A stretch of DNA of 64,000 bases from Merluccius polli (lineage: Eukaryota; Chordata; Actinopteri; Gadiformes; Merlucciidae): positions 441,501 to 505,500 of the forward strand of contig JAOPHQ010006541.1 in assembly GCA_030340625.1 (NCBI GenBank), written 5' to 3'. The notes under the pieces were generated by a model. That model did no database searches. It saw only the letters and a list, made by a program, of their open reading frames with translations, and was not told where the DNA came from. Shown here piece after piece: positions 1-13,219 of this stretch. The translations under genes were made by a program, and so were the position numbers. Every line of letters begins with the position of its first letter. Within the stretch, counting starts at the first letter, position 1.

Positions 1-3000
1 CAGGGCACTCATATAAAACCCCCAACACAAATGCCCATATTGTGTGCTCTTTATCGTGACGTTGACCCCGACTTGGCCATATAGGGAGAGTTGAGAGTCC
101 CATACATTTGAATGGGGGGAGTTAAAGAAATACATTGGTAGTTCAGGCGTTAACATCCAAGCGTTATTTAAGAGCAGCTATATTTAAACCACCGTGTCAG
201 AAAATGAAAATTTCATACCCCAGGGAAAGGATGACTTTCCTCATGTTAAGATAATGTCGCTTAAGATTTATTACAAGGATTCAAAGAGTGACGTTCCATT
301 ACAGTTATGTAAGAGTATTAAGTGTATGTATTAAGTGTATTATGGATAAAGTTAACATTTGTTTCGTAGCCCATAGCTGTGCAGCAGTAAAAAATGACTC
401 TTACCCTCCCAAGGGTATTTTTTCTCAATATCATTGTGCAACACAGAACAAAAACACAAACAGCTATTTGGCAACACAGAAACATGTCCATGCTTTTCCC
501 AAACAGAACAGAGGCCAAACCATTTCCTTACCAAGTTATGAATCTGGCCAAAAAAAACTTTGTGTGTGCACTTTAATTTCTCTCTTGGTGCAGTAACCCT
601 TGGTCGGTTCACCATGACAGAGGTGAACTGAGACGCTCTCTCTCTCTCTCTCTGTCCCTGTCTCCTTCTCCATCTCATTATCTCTCTATCTCTGTCTCTC
701 TCTCCCTCTCCTGAGGCAGATCCTTTCTGCTCTGTGTGGCATGCCAATCAAGGAGAAGAGGCAACACTATGGGGTTGAACACAAGGTATGTGATGCCACC
801 GTGTTTGAAAACACAAAAGTTTACTCACCAAACCAGGATTGAATGACACTACACACTGCAGGGTGGAAATGGATTTGTTAAAAAAAATGAAATCCCATTT
901 AATCCTCGCTAATCAGCGATCATTCATTCTGGAGGATGCCCTAATCCTCGCAGAATGCGAGTGGGGGGGGGGTCCAATGTATATGAACACGTTGACTTGG
1001 CGCTGTGCCTTGCAGGTTTCCTACGTGAACGTCGAGCTCCGTGAGGGGAAGCAGTCGGACTTAATGAGGTTGTTAAATGATTGAGGTTATTCCTGGTGAG
1101 ACAAGACATTAATACGTTTTGGGTTTTTGCGTTTTAGGTTGTCGCCCCTGGCCTCCGAGCAGGCAACAGCTTCTCCCTGCTCAATATGGGAAAACACGGT
1201 GCAGGGAAACATAAGGGACTTGTTCCGAGATCTCTTCAACCTGCATTTGTCTCTGCGGTGTCACAAGACGATCCAAAAATGGTCTTTTTTGCCTGCGGCC
1301 TGTTAAGACACCCTAGCAGTGGGATTCGGATGAACAGCGCTATAAGGGGTGGTAGAAATAGGCTCCTTACACATTACATACTGCTGCCAGGAGAGAGCTT
1401 CACAGCCATGGCTGAATGCACTGAGGGTTTCTCACAGAGCGCTACTCTGTTTCTTACTTTTTTTTTTGTCACCAGAGGGGATTACATCTGTTAAGTGTTT
1501 AATTGGACACGTTTTTTTCCTTAACTGAATTCACAAATCGTTGTACGTGTGTGTGTGTGTGTGTGTGTGTGCGTGCATGTGTGTGTGTGTGTAGAGACAC
1601 TTTCAAGCACATGGAAATGAACCATGTACAATGCAACTTTGTATAGTTCATTCAAATGATGGCATACCAGTTCCATCGTACATTTATGTAATGTTGAGTC
1701 GTACTATAAAGATATAACGTTATGCAGCATGCCAAACACTGGTGATGCGTTTCACAATCTTAAATATGTATTTTTGTAATCACCGACAGTGTTTATGACA
1801 ACTTACCCATTCATAAATGGCTCAAGATAGGAAAACAATGCAGTGGAGGGCCCATGGGGTTTACGTGGAGGCTACTTTGATACGCTATTGATTATGATAT
1901 GGAATTTCCATTTTTATGCTGGGTCATCTGGAGGGGAACGCGAGAGAGAGAGCGAGAGAGAGACTCAGGGTCAACGTGACAGGAATACAGGTCTTATCCA
2001 GGGTTTCTTTACAGGACTGGGTGTAGACTTCCACACCTGGGGGGGGGGGTGTGGGGGTGTTGGAGTCTCCACTGATCTAGTGCCAATGACGCAGTAAAAA
2101 AATACGAAAACATTATTTTATTCTCGGAAATATTGCATTTTGTTGTTTTTTTAGCCAAGCATTGCTCTAGATAGCAAATAGGTTCCCCGATACTAGTTCG
2201 GGCTATATTGCAATACTGGCAGCGAAAATTTTGAATGGCTGATTGCTCATTAAAATTTCATAATGGTTGTATTCAACATTAAAATATGCACTGTTTGATA
2301 AAATATACAATGAAATGAAAGGGAACCACAAGTGTTCTGTACTCTTGAGGCATGAATAACAAATTGTACTAAGCCATCATCCAGGAAGTAATTGCAGCAT
2401 GGACTCTGCACCATGCTATTTCCCAACAATATTAGGGCAATTTGTACTAGCGGGACTCAGGAGTCAGTGAGGCCAACAGAAATCAATACAAAAGGCTGAA
2501 CATAATGATTCCGATCCAGAAAACTGTAATGCCACCTCCACTCATGTGCTCTTCAGTCTTTCACTGCAATAACACATGAAATGGAAATGGCCATCTGGAT
2601 CGCCAAAAGAAGGAAAAGATTGTTCCCTTACTTTACCTTAATGCATGCAGATTGTGTCATGTTTAGTTGTGGTTGTGATAGGGCCTTGTGTGAGTCTTAC
2701 TTGTGTGACTGTTCAGTGTGTGCATGTGCTTGTGTGTCTATGTGTGTGGGTGTGTGTGCAGAGTGTGTGTGTGGAGTTCTGATCAATAGTGCCCTGTAAG
2801 GCAGGGAACAGGTGTAAACTATCTACAGTATATCATTCCGCAACCTTTTTTTTAAAATTTTACTGGGAGGTGATTTGTTATTGATGGCACCTTGAGACAG
2901 ATATAGAGGGGCAGGCACTAACACACCAATATCCATCTAAACCATACACACATACACACACGCACACACATGCGCACACACGCACATACAAACACATACA

Positions 3001-3130
3001 CTCACTCACTCACACATACCCCCAACACAGACAAACACACACACCAACAACAACTTAACAACAGCAGCTCCATGCTGTTCCTCAGTTACCTGGCCGCTGC
3101 CCCATAAGCCCATGAATCTCCCCCGAGTGC
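1..3130. other. No gene recognised
   Basis: It contains CT (about 631-663) and GT (1545-1593) microsatellites, a G run at 2041 and CA-rich sequence near 2940-3040. The open frame at 839-1084 has a fair splice acceptor inside (ttgcag before GTTTCCTACG at 1016) but resembles nothing I know. Confidence 0.6.
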
Positions 3131-3162
3131 TCCGTGTCACCAGATGAACTGCGCCCATACAC

Positions 3163-3618
3163 CCGCATGTCTACCACATACTCCCTCATGTCTACAACAT
3201 GCGCCCGCATGTCGACCAAGTACACCTGCATGTCTACCACGTACACCCACATGTCTACCACATGTGCCCTCTTGTCTACCACATACACCCGCATGACTAC
3301 CACATGCTCCCACATGTCTTCCACGTACGCCCACATGTCTACCACGTATGCCTGCATGTCTACCACATGCGCCCTCATGTCTACCACATGCCCCCGCATG
3401 TCTACCATATGCGCCCGCATGTCTACCACATTTGCCCGCATGTCTACCACATGCTCCCACGTCTACCACGTACGCCCGCATGTCTTCCACGTACGCCCGC
3501 ATGTCTACCACATATGCCTGCATGTCTACCACATATGCCCGCATGTCTACCACGTACGCCTGCATGTCTACCACATGCGCCCGCATGTCTACCGCGTACA
3601 CCTGCATGTCTACCACAG
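3163..3618. repeat. 21-bp minisatellite, about 22 copies
   Basis: The unit ATGTCTACCACATACGCCCGC recurs with substitutions. As 21 is a multiple of three and the unit has no stop in several frames, long open frames appear on both strands with seven-residue periods (MSTTYAR on the plus strand). I read this as non-coding tandem repeat. No promoter, introns or known protein support a gene. Confidence 0.9.
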
Positions 3619-3639
3619 GGGGGCAGGTGTGCATGCTCC

Positions 3640-6600
3640 CTGAGCATGGGCCCTCGCAGATAGACTCAAAAAAAAGGCAGCCTGGGACAAGGGGGGCACA
3701 AGATGGAGTAGGGAACCCTTCGCTGTCTGTCTCAGGGTGACAGGACTTCTCATCCACACCTCCACGCCCCTCTAATGAGGTGATAAAATGAATGAATGAG
3801 GCATGAAAAGAGACACGCTGCTGGGGCCCAACGAGTTCCCAGGGTGCCCTCCTCCTTCACCAGAACCACCCTAACCTCTCGCCCCTCACTGTTTTGTGGC
3901 CGATGGAAGGGCAGCGGCGGGATAGCTCACGGGAGGATGAGGCAATTTCTGCAATGTGTCTGCAACACATTCATCAGGGCCCCCGTGTGACAAATGTACG
4001 GCCCACATGCGATGTGCACTGCTCGTTATGGGAGGCTGGGAGAGACAGAGGACGGATGGAGCCAGCAGTCGAGCAGAGTGAGATTATTACCACAATATGA
4101 TTCAATAGCTCTCTCTCCCTCTCTCTCCCTCTCTATGTCTCTCTTTCCCTTTTTTATATGTCTCTCTCTGTCTCACTCTCTATGGTTATTGATGCTGCCT
4201 GGTACAGTGAATGAGAATAGCTAAGCCTAATGCTTTGTTGAAATAAAGTAATATTATTCCGACTTATCTATATATCCAACATGTTCTACATTGTGGAAGA
4301 AATGAATGTACCCTCTTTTTTTTGCAAACACTAGAAACAAAAGAGTCCCATTCATTTTGACAATTCAGCCATGAAAGTAGTTTTATTTGAGGTAATTCAA
4401 AAAGTCATGCAAAAAGAAACAATCAAAGCGGATTCCTGACTAACACATATCATTCTGGAGATATAGGCAGTGGTGTGGAGACTCTGTCAATGAGATTTAG
4501 ATAGACATTAGAGATTTAGATAGAAGGGATTTAAGCTAGCGCAAATGATTCGGGCAAGCTACATTTGGATTCATACTCAACCAACGTAACTTAAAATATA
4601 GCTAGTTTTTTGATTGTTTTGACCCTATTGCCTTCATATCATAAACTCATGTTCTGGGTAATTGGCCAAGAGGAATTAAAGATAATGGAAGATAAAGTGA
4701 GGACAATATATTCAATTAGCAGTTTGGAGGTTTAATGCAATTCCAAGTTAAATATAATCAGAGCTCACTTTGTGATGAGGTCTTAAGATGGTCAAATTGA
4801 TTGTTAAGTCATTAAATCTGAAACAGGTCATTTGGATGCTGTGTTATTTCCATCATAATTGATTTTAAATAGATAATAGTGATACATTGATTGCCTGTTT
4901 TAATGCCATTTGGTTATTCACTATTTTAGGCACATTGGGCAATTCCATGAGAAATATCTGAACATGATGGGCTGTGTGGAGACTGTATGCTTTGGACCAG
5001 TATGAAGGTCCCAGGTTTGGACAGCCAGTGCAGATTAGTTTGTTCTTCAGAAGCACTGACTTTCTACTAACGTTTTAATCTGTCAATCCAAACACTTGGA
5101 GAAGACTGTGTTTCATATTCCAGCGAACAGATCGGCGTATTGTCTGTAGCCAAGGCAGAGACAGTAGACCGTATCCATCTGGTACCTCCCGGGAACTGCA
5201 GTGGGGCTTAGACGTATTAACTAAATCCTCCTACTTATGCAAACAAACCAGGAATTGTCTAAACAGAGACCCACTCAAACACAAGAATCAAGTTCATAGT
5301 TTGTTCCCTGTTAAAATGCAGATATCTGGGGTTTGAAATGACAAAGGGGGAGCATGTCGTCTATTTCAATAACAAAGACAGAGGGAGGGGGAAAAAAGGA
5401 AACTGCAACAGAATGTGCGCCTTAAGCTTCAGATAACACCTCTCGTTTCCCGTCTCGGGGACTGACAGTGAAAGCGTATGGCTGGCCCAGTGGCAGGCCT
5501 CGGCAGAGGACAGCAGGGGGGGTTTCTCAATTGGCCTTGCTTGCTTGCTGGAGTTGCATCCCAGGAAAGCCTATGCTCATAAATTATATGATAACGGTGT
5601 GTGCATGCGTGTGTGTGTTTCCTCCTGCTCCTGAGGTTAGCTTCTGCGGCAGGGGCTGAATGGTTGGTGGCTTGAGTGAGGGTGGGGGACAACACCTGAC
5701 TTACCTGGGGTGTGTGGCAAGGGTCAGCTTCCATTGGGGGGGGGGGGGTAGTGAGGGTGCATCATGAGTTGATTGCAGTTCCCCAGCTGTATGCGGATGG
5801 TATACCAACTATGCATAGCAATGGAAAGCTCTCGACGAGTTTTAATCTAAGTGTGTCAAGACTGACAAGTGCGAGAGAGTGGGGGAGGAGGGTGTTGTTA
5901 TAATGTCTGACAAGCACCCGTGTTTATGTAGTGCGATCTGGGGCTAGGAGGAGAAAATTCAAGGCGCCTGGGTTTGCATTTTATGAAGTGCAGGCGTCCG
6001 TGACCCTGTTTGAGAAGGGAGGATCTTGCGTTGCTATAATCCCTTGAAAACAAACTCCCACTGATCGTGTCAGAAGGGGTTTAAGAGCACAATTGTCAAG
6101 AATAAATGCTGACATGAAAATAAGGGGTCTGTTTATTCTAGCAGTCACATCATATGTTTGACTGGCTCTTGAAATGAACTGAGACAGTGGCAATTTGAAT
6201 GATGTTACTGCTAAACCCAACGGTTTTGCACAGAATAGCCAGAGAATCATGTTTTGACATCTTTATATTTGTGTAGAAAAGCCTTGCTCTGTAATGGGAT
6301 TGTGTCTCTTTAGAGACATTATGATGATAATGTCTCCATTTTATGTACAATCCTGAGAGATATATTTCAGCAATAACCATATTTATTTGGCTTGTCTGTA
6401 TCTCTTTCTCCCTCTGTCTTTTTGTTTATGCTGTTCCTTTCCACACTCTCGCCATTTCAATTTCCTCCATTGAATCATTTGACAACTTTTTTTTATGAAA
6501 TTACTTGACACAAGACGGGCAGGTTCTCTCCATTTAGTTTGCAATTTTCATGGTTGACAGACTGAAAATGCACACCTGAATCTCAGCAAGATTCAAATGA

Positions 6601-9523
6601 CAGCCGTGCTCAAGAAGCAATGGAAACATATTTATGTAGGCACACATAATTGTATGCCCCCTTTTTACCATGTGAAATAAACTGTTGGTAATTGTAGAGC
6701 ATTTTGGGCTGGTGGTTCAGGGTCAGAGAAATTGTATGTGTGAATAGACAGACCCTGAGATCAACTCTTCGACATGTTTGGGAGAAGGTTGTTGTTCCAA
6801 CATGGTGTCATGGTGTAGCCTAGAAATATAACCCAATGGATTGTAAGCTTTCGCCGTAGCCATAGGCCATCGAAAGTCAAAAAAGGAACTGTGGTGTTGC
6901 CAGTGTGCCAAATTGCAGTTGATTTGCGCCTGTGGTGAGGGCAACACTAAAACCACTCAAATGACAGAATGCCTGGAGGCTCCATTTTGAGACTTCCACC
7001 TCAAGAGGACATTTTATCTCACAATGGGAGGGCATGATAAGGGACTCCCCTCCCCCCCCCCCCCCCCCCCCCGCTCTTAGTAAACACTGAATGTGATGTA
7101 GTCGTACAACACAAGTCAGACATTAGTCTAAGGCCTTGGCTCAAACCAAAACACGGCTGCTGTTGTTCTTCTCTGCAAATGCAGAAAACAACAGATTAGA
7201 TACACTTTTTTCTCGTCTGTGTCCACCAGCGCTGGTGTTATGACTAACACATTTCTAATCTTGGTGGTATTGTGATCGGCGCGCGCGCGCGGGGGGGGGT
7301 GTAGACGGTGCTAGACAGTGGACAAGGACATGATGAGGCATCAGTCAGGTTTGCCAGCTGCTTCACTCTCAATTCAGGGCAGTGCCCATGTGGGGCACGT
7401 TGGATGGGTCAGGTGGCAGGGACGATGGATGGAAGACCAGGATGTCCATCAATGCACATCACTCAGTCAAGCCATGTCAGAAGAAACGCCTGTAGGACCA
7501 GACAGTGGCGACAGAAGTGTGTCAGCGCAAGACGACTCGAAAATGCATTTAAAAAAAAACAACAACAAAGTGAGTGACGGGCCCTTTGAGAGGAAATAGG
7601 ACATTTTGTAGCCTCTTTGACATTGGCTTTCTTGGGAGGTTGCCTGCCAAAAATATGTGGCGGATCTTGTGGTGTGTTCTCCCCGAGAGATGCTAACACG
7701 CCTTGGTGGTCTTCAGAGCACTTGTCAGAGCACTTTAACCTCAACTCGTCTCTGCCGGCATCTAACCCTCAGCTCTCACCTCCCATTGGTTGTCAGCATA
7801 CTCTGTGTGGGTCTGTGCCAAGGGTAGCTATTCCTTTCATGTCCCTGGATCCTGCGGGCTGTACTGTAGGAGCGAAACAGGGTTTGTGGTGGTCGTGACG
7901 TGGTGGTGGTGGAGGTGGTGGTGGAGGTGGTGGGTATGACACAGCAGATGGAAAGAGCAGTGGGAGACTGGACAAACCTTTCGGGTCCCGTGGCGCGTCC
8001 CCCGGGCCAGCAGTGGAAAGTGACCGCCCTAATTAATCCTGCACTGTATTTTTATCCACTCAATATCAAGGCATCCCAGAGAGAGAGTGTCTGTGTAGTG
8101 TATACCTTTCCTCTGAGCATGCTACCATTCATTTGTCTTTTTATTTTTGTCTGTTTCTTGAGGGAGTTGGTGACATGCATGGCAAGCCAGGGAGAGTGAA
8201 GGACAGTGAGTGAAGTTACAGAGTTGTAGGATTTAGGCGGCATGAGCGACAAGGTTGGTAATTGGGGGATCCATGTCAAATGGATGTCACAGTATTTTCG
8301 TGCCAGTGGAATAAAAATAGGGGGGAGTCGGGGATATGTTGACAAGAGCGAGGGAGGGGAGAGGGTGGGGTGAAAGAGATCCAAACATTTTAATTTCAGG
8401 GTCACACTTGGCTCTTACTTATATTTCAATCATGCAACAGTGTCAAAAAATAAAATATGCAGCAGATTGCAAGAGACTGGAAAGGCTAATCATTTTAGGG
8501 AAATTATTTGAATGTCTTTGGTGGATGTAGCCTTGCATAAATGGGCTTACACAAGGCCTTAACCCTTTTTTTGCACTAAGTGAGATGTAGATGAAATATG
8601 CAAATCATGTTGGCCACCCATAGTCAGAATACCCACCATCCGAATTCTTGATATACCCGCAAGCACTTCCACGCTCCATCACAGGAGCTGCAAAATAGTC
8701 GAAATAATCACATTTTCTTAACCTCCTGGCTATTTTCATTAGAGAATCTTTTCAGATCTGCAAAGTTGCACCAAAATGTTGCCATGTTGCCTCATGAATT
8801 GTAGAGATATGATCAAAAGAAAGAAACTCTTTCTTAAACCTGACTGTATAGATAAACGTCATGCTAACAAGTTTTGTCTCCCATGGAACAAAGGACAAGT
8901 GCGCTTAGCCCGAGACAGAACACAACTTCATAGGGAAAGGCCCCTTTTTGGGAATAAGGGAAAATGTGGTTCAGCATGTGGCTTGTGTCAGTGATCCAAT
9001 TCCCAAATGGAAAGCGACCTATGGTGATCATCAAGTAGAGTGAAGTTGTGAAGCACAGGCATTAGACTGGGAGGAAACACAGCAAGGTCCAGTGGGATGT
9101 ACTTCAGCTTTTAAGTCCACTGAATGTTTGCGTTAACTATAGCCTTATCCTTTGTGTCTTGTGAATACGTGAACCCTTTATGTGAAGTTCCTCTACTCTG
9201 CTACATGAAACTGCTTATCAAAGACATTGTTAAATTGTGGGAGGTGAAACCTTCAAATATTTACCTATTGGTAAAATAAAACCTAAAGAGTCCATATGTA
9301 TTTATTTGATATACTGTAGTGTTTGCTTCAGTGCAAATATTGCAGGTTTTGTAGGTTTTAACAGCTGACCCTTCTTCCTGGTAATAAAAAGTTCACTGAA
9401 TGGCTATTATCTGTGCCTCTGTAGGTCTATAAAGCTTGGTCAGCCATCTTTTTATACATCTATGTATACAATTGCCAATCCTGCTGTGAGCTATTACTAT
9501 CCAGAATTATAATATCTACTTTT

Positions 9524-9576
<53 letters not shown>

Positions 9577-10740
9577 CCACACCGACCCTCCTCCTCCTTG
9601 TGGATTCATACAAACAGGCACACACATAATTTTGGTTCCCAATTAGCCAAAGAGCCAGACTTGGAATAATCATATCATACTCATACCATACCATCCATAC
9701 TTTGCCTGCGTGTCTGCACAAGATCCACGCTGTGTTTGTTGTAAAAAGCTCCTCCCTGTATCTTACATCCTGCTGCTATGCATATTATATATCACTCCTG
9801 TCAGTCCTGTCTGATGCAATAGATCCTATCCTGGCTTCTATTGTAATGATGTTCACTCAGTATATTTACATGCACGATGATAATAAACCACACATTCTAC
9901 GTCCAACATACTTTTGGACAGATGAGGAGACACCTTTAATATCAGATCAAATGAGGGCTCTAAAGAATGAGTTAAATTAAATGCTGTAATCTGAGTCATC
10001 AACATCAAATACAGTTGATGACCTCTGATTATTCAGCCTACGCGAACAAAAGTGTGCATGTATATGTCTCAATAGGTTCCTTCAGTCCTTTGGCCCTTAC
10101 TGGGTGATGCTGACACATGTACACTCTTCACACTCCTCACAGGCCTGGGGGACACATAATGGGAGGAGCCCCTCTTGTCTGTGTCGTTTCTCAAGCTTTC
10201 TTCCTTCTCCCCACTGGGGTTTGGTTGTGAATGCTTCACATGCTGTGGCCGTAACACTCGATCGATCCTCCACCTGCCTCTACTCTGTTGTGTTATCTGG
10301 CTGCTGGGCCTGGAACTTCAAAACGTATCTTCTCAATCAGATACGTTGGGATTTGGAATCCCATATTTTGTGATCCAGGATCAGATAGCCCATCCATCGT
10401 GATCCAGATTCAGATTTTTCAAGATGACCGGATCCAGATTATCAGTGATTTAAACCTACGTAGCTTCACCTCTTGGGTGTAAAGAACAACAGACTTAACT
10501 TATCTTATCTTATATATTCTACACATATCCAGATTTCTTTTATAATGAATTATAAAGTACATTTTGTTTCCATAATCAACCCTTATACTGGGATCAGGCT
10601 AATCCTATAATAATTTTTGGATCAGATTGGATAACATCTGATACAATTTTACCTGATTATCTGAGTGGATCTGATTTCAAAGTGATCCAAATGTGTGGGG
10701 GAATTGCTAGCAGACCACTGCTCCCAGCAATCCAGGCTGT
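3640..10740. other. No gene recognised; mostly unique AT-rich DNA
   Basis: Only a poly-C run (7051-7072), CG and G runs near 7281-7300, a GGT-rich stretch at 7888-7935 and the CT microsatellite at 9526 stand out. 10330-10720 repeats GATCCAG/GATCAGATT motifs in both orientations and is probably an old transposon relic. The relatively repeat-poor stretch 4300-6700 is a candidate place for conserved non-coding elements. Confidence 0.5.
9526..9572. repeat. CT microsatellite
   Basis: About 23 uninterrupted CT units. Confidence 0.95.
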
Positions 10741-12628
10741 TGTGTCGTTGCTTAGCTCTCACTAATTTTTATCGATGCTAGCATGTCCTGGCTAGATGGA
10801 GGCACTCCCGATGCTGTTATCTTTCCAGCCGGTTACTCTGTTTACCAACAGGATAGAACAATAGGTGGGAAAACACACAGAGGAGGTGTGTGTCGTATGG
10901 TTAACAATGCATGGAGTGAAGATGTACAGACTTTACCTAGTTCATGTTCACAGAATTTGGAATAACTAAAAATCAAATGCAGACCATTTTATTCACCAAG
11001 GGAGTTTGCTGCTGGAGTCATGCCTTCAGCTGTTTACATTCACCCGCAAGCTGACACTACTTCTGCTTTACATGAATTACATGAAGCAATAGCCAGTTGC
11101 GAGACTCTACCTTGAGGCGGTGTCTATTGTGGCTGGGGACTTTAATCACTGCAACCTTAAGAAAGTGCTACCAAAGTATTTTCAACATGTGTCCTGTGCA
11201 ATGAGGAAGGACTAAACTGAACCACTGCTACACCACCATTAGGGTTCCACGTCTGGCCAGAACAATCAGGGTGTTCCCCAACAAAAAACCCTGGATAAAC
11301 AAAGACATCAGCAATAAAATGAAAGGGAGGGGGGCTGCTTTCAAGTTGGGCTACTCAGAGCTCTACAGGCATAGCACATACACTGGAAAAGGCATCAGAC
11401 TGGCCAACAAAATACTATAGGACCAGGCTGGAAAGCCAGTACAGCGACACAGACTACAGGAACATTTGGCAGGGTCTGCAGACCATCACCAACTACAAAG
11501 TGAGGCCTGCAGAAATTGCCTCACCGGACAAAACACTTCCAGATGACATCTTCTATGTAAGGTTTGACGCACTCCAGAACCCTAGGGAACCAGACTTAGG
11601 TTCTCCAGCTATCCGAGGCAGAGGTGCACCGGACCTTCAAGAAGGTGAATGCTCACAAAGCTTCTGGCCTCGATGGCATACCACCCAGTCATCAAAAGCT
11701 GTGCTACGCAGCTGGCTCCTGTCTTCAAAGACATCTTTAATACATCATTGACACAACAGGCGGTCCCCACATGCTCTGCTATACTATCTCCCCCTCAACT
11801 ACTATAGTGCCAGTACCCAAGAAAAGCAGGGTGGCTAGTCTGAATGACTACCGTCCTGTGGCACTTACTCCTGTTGTCATGAAGTGCCTGGAGAAATTAG
11901 TGATGTCACATATCAACAACATCAAACCACTCACTGGATCCATACCCGTTTGCTTACAGAGCGAACAGGTGTTCTGTGGTGTTCTGTGTTGTCAGTGTGC
12001 AAGGTTAGTTTTTAACAGTGCTATCTCCTGGCCCTTCACTTCACACTGGAGCATCTAGACAGAAGGAACACCTACGCCCAACAGCGCCTCTACTTTCTTA
12101 GAGTCTTACGGAGATGGGGCATGAGCACACAAAACTTGTGAACTTTCATCTCAGTCTGATATGGCAACACCACCGCCCAGGACAGGAAGGCTATCCAGGG
12201 TTGTTAAAATAGAGGATCGTCGGAGTGGAGCTACCGGCAATCAGTGACCTCTACATCTCACACTGCTGCCATACTATTTCTCTCATTCCCCCCTCCTCCC
12301 ATACCTGCCCGCCCCCCCATGCCCATCCCATCCCCTCAACTGCCAACACCCGCCACTTTACCTTGCCACTTTGCTCTTGCACTGTTAAAAACTTGCACTG
12401 TTAAAAACTAACCTTGCACACTGACAATGACTTTTTCATTGGGCTGTATTGTATTTATTCATATAGGTTTTATTTTTAGGGTTCATATTATTTATTAAAA
12501 TGTTGTCTATAAGAATATGAATTAAACTACTGTTAGTCAACTAGGAGCCGATAACAAACTGTGGAGAGCAGCAAGACCAAGAATTCCAATGTACCTGTAC
12601 TTGCTACTTGCTATGGCAAGTAAAAACC

Positions 12629-12668
<40 letters not shown>

Positions 12669-12670
12669 CA
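10740..12670 (+). mobile_element. Degenerate non-LTR retrotransposon (L2/CR1/Rex-like LINE)
   Basis: Fragments of one polyprotein appear in order across changing frames. Near 10830-11110 is endonuclease sequence (YSVYQQDRT, GGVCRMVNNAWSEDV, CRPFYSPREF). Near 11290-11480 are KPWINKDISNKMKGRGAAF and DYRNIWQGLQTITNYK, and near 11770-11940 reverse-transcriptase motifs (TIVPVPKKS, LNDYRPVALTPVVMKCLEKL). Many stops, frameshifts and a deletion after the RT start show it is dead. The 3' end, CTTGCTATGGCAAGTAAAAACC, runs into a (TGTC)n tail at 12629-12668, as expected for LINEs of this type. Confidence 0.8.
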
Positions 12671-12853
12671 GGAGCCCAAGCTTGACAATAGTCATGCAAG
12701 TTTGCCTTGCAAACAGAAAGAGTTCCTGAATAATCCAATAAAATGTCTGATAATGATCGGATTATTGTTATTATTTTGTATTGCATTCTATGCAATATAG
12801 AATCAATTGCAAGAAAATAGGTAAAGACGTTTGCAAAGCTATAGCCGACTTTA

Positions 12854-13219
12854 AGGCGCATTCACATACGTCGCTACTCGCCCATCGCTCCTCGCTTCTC
12901 GCCGAAATTCTACTCGCTGGCAGAAAAAAATATCTGCTGCCGGCGTCGGTTGCCATGGCTCCCCGCTAGTTTACTTCCCACTGCAAACAAAAAAGCTCTG
13001 TTGACGTCAACTGTCAATCATCTCTATTCTACATTCTGATTTGCTACTCGCTTCACTCGCGTCGCTGAAAGTTAAAATTATTTTAACTCCGTACCCGCCC
13101 ACATCGCATCGCTAGTACTCGCATCGCCTGTCCTGGCCACATTCGGCTGGAACACATTCACATTCCATTGACAGTTCTCGCTCAGAGATGGGCGAGTAGC
13201 GACGTATGTGAATGCGCCT
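12854..13219. mobile_element. Harbinger-like MITE, 366 bp, with perfect 33-bp terminal inverted repeats
   Basis: Left terminal repeat 12854-12886 (AGGCGCATTCACATACGTCG...) is identical to the reverse complement of 13187-13219. Both ends are flanked by TTA (12851-12853 and 13220-13222), the 3-bp target duplication of PIF/Harbinger elements. No open frame of note lies inside. Perfect repeats suggest a fairly young insertion. Confidence 0.85.

Noticed and set aside
839..1084. 81-codon open frame with an internal splice-acceptor-like site
   Set aside because: No recognisable similarity and no neighbouring exons; kept only as a note.
3134..3757. Open frames of 120-206 residues over the 21-bp repeat, both strands
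   Set aside because: Period of 21 removes stops in several frames at once; no splice sites, promoter or known protein.
11771..12058. Reverse-transcriptase-like open frame as a host gene
   Set aside because: Flanking fragments in other frames and the TGTC tail show a dead LINE.
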